Assembly (NCBI RefSeq): GCF_017303295.1
Contig: NZ_JAFKOK010000007.1
Span: 185,137-249,136 of the forward strand
Direction: 5' to 3'
DNA length: 64,000 nt
DNA from: Rhodobacter sp. NTK016B
GTDB lineage: Bacteria; Pseudomonadota; Alphaproteobacteria; Rhodobacterales; Rhodobacteraceae
Part shown: positions 59,873 through 64,000 of the stretch, one piece after another
How the letters are laid out: each line of letters opens with the position of its first letter
Numbering within the stretch: position 1 is the first letter of the stretch
Translations under genes and position numbers: made by a program
Notes under the pieces: generated by a model
What the model was told of the DNA's origin: nothing
Databases searched by the model: none
What the model saw: the letters and a program-made list of their open reading frames with translations, nothing else

Positions 59873-61312
59873 ATGTCACGGACAGCCAATTTGGCCGGCC
59901 CGCGTTCGCGGACCGGAATGGTGGTGCTTTGCCTCGCTCTGACCGCGGGCTTCGCCCCGCTCGCGTCGGCGCAGGAGCAGCCCGCCTTCAACGAACATGC
60001 GGGAACCCTGCCGGACGGGACGGCATGGCTGATCCGCGTGCCCGAGAACTGGAATGGTCGACTACTCAGGGATCTGGATTTCGCCAGCAACGTTTCGGTC
60101 GCGTCAGCGGTCCAGCGGTATGACGACCTGCTCGGTCGTGGCTATGCCTTCGCCGGGCTCGCCCGGCACCCGCTGCGCCTGTGGCAATACGATCCGCAGC
60201 GTGAAATCCTGAATCTACAAGCTGTTCAGGACATTTTCACGGACCTGGAGCGCGCTCCTGACATGGTGCTGCAATACGGCTGTTCTGGCGGAGGGCTCGA
60301 CAGCCTCGCTTCGGCCGAGGATTACCCGGACAGGATCGACGGTGCCGCCGTGCTTGCCGCCCATACGCCGGTCTGGATCATGAGCAGTTTCCTGGATGGC
60401 TGGTTCGCCATGCAGACCCTGCTGGGCGAAAGCTATGAGGCCGCTGGGCACGGTCCGGCCAGCGATCTCGCCATCGTCGGCCTGCCCAATGCCGGAGCGG
60501 GTGGCGAGCGCAGCCTTGACGCGATCCGTGCGTCCTGGATGGCCGCCATCGAAACGGCGGGCGAAAGCCCGGAGGGCCGCGCGCGGCTGGCGCTTGCCTT
60601 CGCCATCGGACAGTGGTCGCCGTGGATGGTCGAGGGGACCGAACTACCCGACACCGCGGATGCCGGCGCCATGGCCGACATGATCGTGGCCTCGGCGCTG
60701 CGCATCGGCGGTAATGTTGGCGGGTCCTCGCGGCTTCTGTTCGAAAACGCCGCATCGGGGCAGCAACTTTCCGGGAACGAGGGGGTCGACTATGCCGCCT
60801 TCTACCAGAATGCCGCACCCGCGATGGCGCGGACGGTTGAGGCGCTCTACGAACAGGCCGGTTTGGACCTTCAGGCCGACATTGCCAGGATCGACGCCGC
60901 CCCCCGCATCGCGGCCTCGGATTATGCGCGCGATTTCTGGGCCGCAGACGGGCGCACGACGACCGGCGATCTGCAGGTTCCGGCGATCCGCATCCACATG
61001 CTGGGCGACTGGGCCATTCCCTACACGCTGATGGAAGGCTACGGCGCGCTGGTGCAGGAGCAGGGTACCGGCGATCTGTATCGGCAGTCGCTGGTCCAGG
61101 GCACGGGCCATTGCGAGTTCACGGCTGCCGAAAGCACGGCCATCGTCGAGACCCTGGTCGAACGGATCGAAACGGGCGCCTGGCCCGAGACATCGCCCGA
61201 GGCGCTGAACGCCGCAGCCGAGGCGCTGGAAACCGGGAGCGCCCCCCGGTTCATCGAACACGGTGATTGGCGCGTGGCAGCCTATAACCGGCCCTGGGTT
61301 CCGGCAGAATGA
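59873..61312 (+). CDS. Exported alpha/beta hydrolase (esterase candidate)
   Basis: 479 residues. GGAGG lies 6 nt before the ATG. The signal peptide (GMVVLCLALTAGFAPLASAQ) predicts a periplasmic or secreted enzyme. The nucleophile elbow is GCSGGG (G-x-S-x-G form) in VLQYGCSGGGLDSL, and a late GTGHCEF supplies the probable catalytic His. VPENWNGRLL near the mature start is typical of secreted tannase/feruloyl-esterase-like hydrolases. Because it shares its promoter motif with the oxygenase genes, an attractive role is release of free acid from esters of the aromatic dicarboxylate outside the cytosol (inference). Confidence 0.75.
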   Translation: MSRTANLAGPRSRTGMVVLCLALTAGFAPLASAQEQPAFNEHAGTLPDGTAWLIRVPENWNGRLLRDLDFASNVSVASAVQRYDDLLGRGYAFAGLARHPLRLWQYDPQREILNLQAVQDIFTDLERAPDMVLQYGCSGGGLDSLASAEDYPDRIDGAAVLAAHTPVWIMSSFLDGWFAMQTLLGESYEAAGHGPASDLAIVGLPNAGAGGERSLDAIRASWMAAIETAGESPEGRARLALAFAIGQWSPWMVEGTELPDTADAGAMADMIVASALRIGGNVGGSSRLLFENAASGQQLSGNEGVDYAAFYQNAAPAMARTVEALYEQAGLDLQADIARIDAAPRIAASDYARDFWAADGRTTTGDLQVPAIRIHMLGDWAIPYTLMEGYGALVQEQGTGDLYRQSLVQGTGHCEFTAAESTAIVETLVERIETGAWPETSPEALNAAAEALETGSAPRFIEHGDWRVAAYNRPWVPAE

Positions 61313-61658
61313 GCCGATGGGGAACTGGCGCTGCGCCGGTTCCCCCACAGGTCCGGTGGCGCAAGTCATTGGTGGACCGTCGCCAACGCGCAGTGGGCAT
61401 CTCTGGCGAGGGCAAGTGTTCCCATGTCTGGACGACCCCTGCTGCGCAAGCTGGGAATTGACGCGCCTATGCCGAAAGCAGTCATGTCTACGGCCTTTGT
61501 GGTGCGGTCTAGCCGCTGGCCCAGATGAAGTCCGCGGATCGGGTCCCAATCAAAATTGCGCGCTTTCTGCGCCTTGACCCCCTGGGGTGTCCCGATCCCC
61601 GGTTCGACCGGTTTGTCATCTCTTCTCAGCTTCACGCATTCCGTCAGCGGTTCCGCGC
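61313..61658. other. Intergenic region behind the hydrolase
   Basis: Besides the hairpin there is no supported gene; part of it probably belongs to the 3' flank of the truncated IS110-type element that follows. Confidence 0.45.
61319..61345 (+). terminator. Hairpin behind the exported hydrolase
   Basis: GGGGAACTGGC (61319-61329) and GCCGGTTCCCC (61335-61345) with one T-G pair. Starts 7 bp after the stop; no T-run. Confidence 0.55.
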
Positions 61659-62188
61659 TCAGGAGACAGGGGCCGCGTAGATCTCGTTGCGGCGCAGGAG
61701 CGCCCAAGCGATCCGGGCAGTCTTGTTGGCGAGCGCGACCGCAACGACTTTCGGTCGCTTGCGTGCTTTAAGCCCAAGCATCCAAGCCTTGCCGGCATCG
61801 CCCTGCCTTGCAAAGCGAAGCACCGCAGTCGCGCCGGAAACGAGCAGTCGCCGGATATATCCATCACCCTGCTTGCTGATCCCGGTCTGTCGATCCTTGC
61901 CACTGCTTGAGTTCGCCCGTGGCGTCAGGCCTAGCCAGGCCGCGAACTGTCGTGCCGAGCGGAACAGGCTCGGATCCGGAACATTTGCAGCAATTGCGCT
62001 GGCGGTGATCGGTCCGATACCGGGAATGGTCGCCAGTCGCCGGCTCGTCTCGTGCGTCCGGTGCCACTCGAGGATCCGTTTCTCCAGGGCCTCAGCCTGA
62101 TCGGCAATCGCCTCCGCTTGGCAGATCAACGCATGGATGGCAGCCGCAGCATGGTCAGGCAACCGTTCCTGGTTCTCTCGGAAGTGGG
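61659..62188 (-). pseudogene. IS110-family transposase, 5' part removed by the second tni element
   Basis: The C-terminal half of an IS110-type transposase (ATIPGIGPITASAIAANVPD, FRSARQFAAWLGLTPRANSS, GDGYIRRLLVSGATAVLRF, ALANKTARIAWALL). Upstream the frame continues (FRENQERLPDHAAAAIHALI) to the transposon left end at 62189 and stops there. It differs in sequence from the IS110 copy at 57452, so it was a separate element. Confidence 0.82.
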
Positions 62189-62242
62189 TGTCGCCTTGCC
62201 CTTAAATCCGAGACACGGCGCGTTTTCCGGCCTTTCTTGCCC

Positions 62243-63034
62243 TTAAATTTGAGATGAGGTGGCTGAACCGCCGACGCGTAGTCGCATCCGCTGAGCAATC
62301 TGGTCGACGGTTGCAAGCAGTCGGGGCTCCTTATCGTAGGCGCGAAGCAGGGCAACTCGTGCGTAGACGTCGATGTCCATGCTGCACAACGCAGCCTTTA
62401 CCAGTGGACGTGATTGGGCGGAGGCAATGGCGGCAAGGCAGAAGAGCCTGATGTTCGGGCGGGGGCTTTGAAGCGCGAAGAAAGGGTCTCCACATAAAGC
62501 TTTGAGTCCCATCGCGAAGGTGACCGCCCGCATGGCTCGGCGTAGTTGACGCGCGCTGCCCGACACCGCGACACGCTCCAGGATCCGTGCCCCCCGGCGG
62601 GCACGATCAACCAGCTTTTCGGAGACCGCTGCGCCATTTTGCCTGTCGGCCTTTGGAAGAAGCCGGGCACCACAAATCTGGCAGTCGAACGCCCAGGCCC
62701 TACGCCAGTGCCTGAGCTCAAGGCCGCCATCAGCGCAGCTTGTGCAAGCCTGGAACGGCACCTGTGCGGTCAACCGCATCTCTGCTTCCGGCATCGCCGC
62801 GAAAGTCATCGACGACACGAACGCTGGATCAAAGCGCGCCGCAACGGAAATCCTATCCGCGGCCAGCATGTCGAGATCAAAATCAAGGGCTGCAGCATAT
62901 TTTGCGTCGATCCCGATATGGGCGAGCAGGTCTGCTACCTCGCAATGATTGGAAGCGGCCAGTCGCGATAACCAACCAGAAAGCAACTCGTCCGGCACTG
63001 GCGTCACCGATATCGGCAGCGGGATACACGTCAC
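62243..63034 (-). CDS. tniQ: TniQ, second copy
   Basis: 263 residues from the GTG overlapping the tniB stop, the same length as the first copy. PVPDELLSGWLSRLAASNHC, then CTSCADGGLELRHWRRAWAF and CQICGARL give the same zinc-finger layout. The stop codon lies inside the terminal repeat at 62237-62254. Divergence from the first copy is greatest in the region around residues 20-80 and in the last 30. Confidence 0.88.
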   Translation of the reverse strand: MTCIPLPISVTPVPDELLSGWLSRLAASNHCEVADLLAHIGIDAKYAAALDFDLDMLAADRISVAARFDPAFVSSMTFAAMPEAEMRLTAQVPFQACTSCADGGLELRHWRRAWAFDCQICGARLLPKADRQNGAAVSEKLVDRARRGARILERVAVSGSARQLRRAMRAVTFAMGLKALCGDPFFALQSPRPNIRLFCLAAIASAQSRPLVKAALCSMDIDVYARVALLRAYDKEPRLLATVDQIAQRMRLRVGGSATSSQI

Positions 63035-63909
63035 GCCCCAGATTTCTCGAGCCGTCGCTGAGCGTTTGCATGGCGCGACCAGACCGGTGTCCATTTTGCG
63101 ATGGCATCATCAGTGACGCACTCGTCACCGCTGATGATCGCGTCGATGGACAGATCCTTGACCAAGGCAAAGATGCGGGACGTCACCCCGCCAGTTAATG
63201 CGAGGATCTGCTTGAGCGACCGCACTTGCAGATTGGATTTCTTCTCCAGCGGCATGGCCGCGATCAATGTCTGGATCATATCCGAAAACTCGGCATCATC
63301 GCGCCAATTCGGCAGGTGGTGTTCATCAAGCCGACGGGCCAGTTGGACATCGCCGCGAATGGCATCGACGGCTTCGCTGACACCGTAGCAGACCAAAGAT
63401 GCCTCCAGCTCGTTGCTGAGATACCTCAAGACATTGAGGAACCGGCGCTGTTCCCTATGCGTGCCCGCAAGAAGGTTGTGGACTTCGTCGATCATGATCA
63501 TCCGCAGCCCGAGGTCGCGCAAAAGGCCCACGACCCGAACTTCCAGCGAGGCAACACTCTGCGCCTTCAGGCTCAGCGTCGACGACGGGGCTCCGACGGC
63601 TGCGAGGATGTGCATATAGAACCGCCGCTCATCAGGAGCGGGTGGCGCCTGCAACAGAAGTAACGGGGTGTGGGTGACGCCCGACTCCGGATCATACTCC
63701 GGCGCATAGCGTCGCGACAGGTTGCGGGCGATCATTGTTTTGCCGATGCCGGACGCCCCATGCACCAGAAGGCCAGGCATGCGGGTCTGCCGCGACATCT
63801 CAATCAGACCATGCAGCCGGTCCAGCACTTGCTCCGCTCGGGGAAAGCCGATCCAGATGTCCGATTGAATGAGGGCGATGCGGCCGTCGTCTTCAGTTTC
63901 TGCCCTCAA
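63031..63909 (-). CDS. tniB: TniB, second copy
   Basis: 292 residues from the TTG one base after the tniA stop; a longer ATG frame would overlap tniA and is rejected. Walker A GASGIGKT and RMIMIDEVHNLLAGT are as in the first copy. The last part (FALVKDLSIDAIISGDECVT) differs from the first only in scattered residues, so TniB is the best conserved of the three. Confidence 0.93.
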   Translation of the reverse strand: MRAETEDDGRIALIQSDIWIGFPRAEQVLDRLHGLIEMSRQTRMPGLLVHGASGIGKTMIARNLSRRYAPEYDPESGVTHTPLLLLQAPPAPDERRFYMHILAAVGAPSSTLSLKAQSVASLEVRVVGLLRDLGLRMIMIDEVHNLLAGTHREQRRFLNVLRYLSNELEASLVCYGVSEAVDAIRGDVQLARRLDEHHLPNWRDDAEFSDMIQTLIAAMPLEKKSNLQVRSLKQILALTGGVTSRIFALVKDLSIDAIISGDECVTDDAIAKWTPVWSRHANAQRRLEKSGA

Positions 63910-63910
63910 T

Positions 63911-64000
63911 TCACCAGCGCTCCACCTTGAACATGGGGCGCGATGGGCGTTGTTGCAGAAAGTCGGCCTGAGTTGTGAGTGCCCCTTTCCCATTCAGTTT
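63911..64000 (-). CDS. tniA: TniA, last 29 residues (cut by window edge)
   Basis: The open frame from the window edge ends RPSRPMFKVERW, matching SRPLFKVERW at the end of the first TniA. The preceding residues (NGKGALTTQADFLQQ) differ from the first copy in the linker. The rest of the gene is outside. Confidence 0.8.
   Translation of the reverse strand, partial: KLNGKGALTTQADFLQQRPSRPMFKVERW

Larger units (their letters stand above)
62189..64000 (-). mobile_element. Second tni element (Tn5053/Tn402 type), right part outside the window
   Basis: Begins with TGTCGCC at 62189. Two terminal repeats follow (TTGCCCTTAAATCCGAGAC at 62196-62214 and TTGCCCTTAAATTTGAGA at 62237-62254). tniQ, tniB and the tail of tniA follow in the same order, orientation and overlaps as in the first element, but protein sequences are clearly diverged. 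It is therefore an independent insertion and not a recent duplicate. The insertion point lies in the IS110 transposase gene. Confidence 0.82.

Noticed and set aside
36774..62188. Clean composite transposon with matching target duplications
   Set aside because: The 5-bp flanks of the first element (CCTTT, GCCGT) and the left flank of the second (GTGGG) do not match in either orientation.
33325..64000. CRISPR-associated transposon (the tni genes resemble TnsB/TnsC/TniQ)
   Set aside because: No cas genes and no repeat-spacer array are visible near either element; gene order and TGTC ends fit the Tn5053/Tn402 group.
1..64000. tRNA, rRNA, CRISPR arrays, riboswitches
   Set aside because: I looked for cloverleaf ends, long regular repeats and conserved leader structures and found none that I could support by eye.

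Overview
The window looks like part of a large conjugative plasmid or integrative conjugative element from an alphaproteobacterium, most likely Rhodobacterales (Roseobacter/Paracoccus type). This is an inference. It rests on the high GC content, the compact virB operon linked to a mobC-relaxase-virD4 block, the two TRAP-type transport systems including a TAXI type, and IS5, IS110 and IS1595 family sequences typical of that group. No replication initiator, tRNA, rRNA or CRISPR array is visible.

Region 1 (1-3.7 kb) is accessory DNA. It holds the 3' end of an abortive-infection-type gene, a conserved hypothetical, a zinc-ribbon/HEPN-like protein and small remnants. Region 2 (3.9-10.8 kb) is the DNA-processing half of a conjugation system. 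A VirC2-like and a VirC1/ParA-like gene run leftward; a repeat- and hairpin-rich intergenic region (candidate oriT, about 5.45-5.8 kb) follows; then mobC, relaxase and coupling protein run rightward. Region 3 (10.86-15.1 kb) is a tightly coupled three-gene cassette: a HTH regulator, a large N6-adenine-type DNA methylase and a PD-(D/E)xK-like nuclease candidate. It sits between virD4 and the type IV secretion genes and is the best candidate for an unusual restriction or defence system. Region 4 (15.2-26.6 kb) is a leftward virB operon in the order small cytosolic gene, virB1, B2, B3, B4, virB7-like lipoprotein, a VirB5-like protein carrying a lytic transglycosylase domain, virB5, B8, B9, B10, B11, an exported protein, and virB6. 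Region 5 (26.8-33.3 kb) holds a parDE toxin-antitoxin pair, exported proteins, a LysR regulator divergent from a tandem ABM-like exported protein, and remnants of an IS1595 transposase and of an SbcC-like ATPase.

Region 6 (33.3-36.8 kb) is a minimal Tn5053/Tn402-type element (tniA, tniB, tniQ, no resolvase, no cargo) with recognisable ends and terminal repeats. A second, diverged copy starts at 62.19 kb and runs off the window in the same orientation. Between them (36.8-61.3 kb) lies a catabolic island for an aromatic dicarboxylate, probably phthalate or a close analogue. It encodes a Rieske oxygenase, its reductase, a Gfo/Idh/MocA dehydrogenase, a 4,5-dihydroxyphthalate-decarboxylase-like protein, a thiamine-diphosphate enzyme, a DMT transporter, an isochorismatase-like amidohydrolase, a 3-hydroxyacyl-CoA-dehydrogenase-like protein, an aldehyde dehydrogenase, a DctPQM TRAP transporter (DctP frameshifted), a TAXI transporter, two IclR regulators, one MarR regulator and an exported alpha/beta hydrolase. 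A short motif (TTAGATAGCTAA or close) recurs upstream of the oxygenase/reductase pair, dctP and the exported hydrolase, which suggests one regulon. The right end carries decayed IS110, IS5 and IS110-type elements.

Read together, regions 2 and 4 would move the element, region 3 and region 1 may protect it or its host, and region 6 is the payload. The payload's oxygenase, dehydrogenase and decarboxylase would take a phthalate-like substrate to protocatechuate or an analogue.
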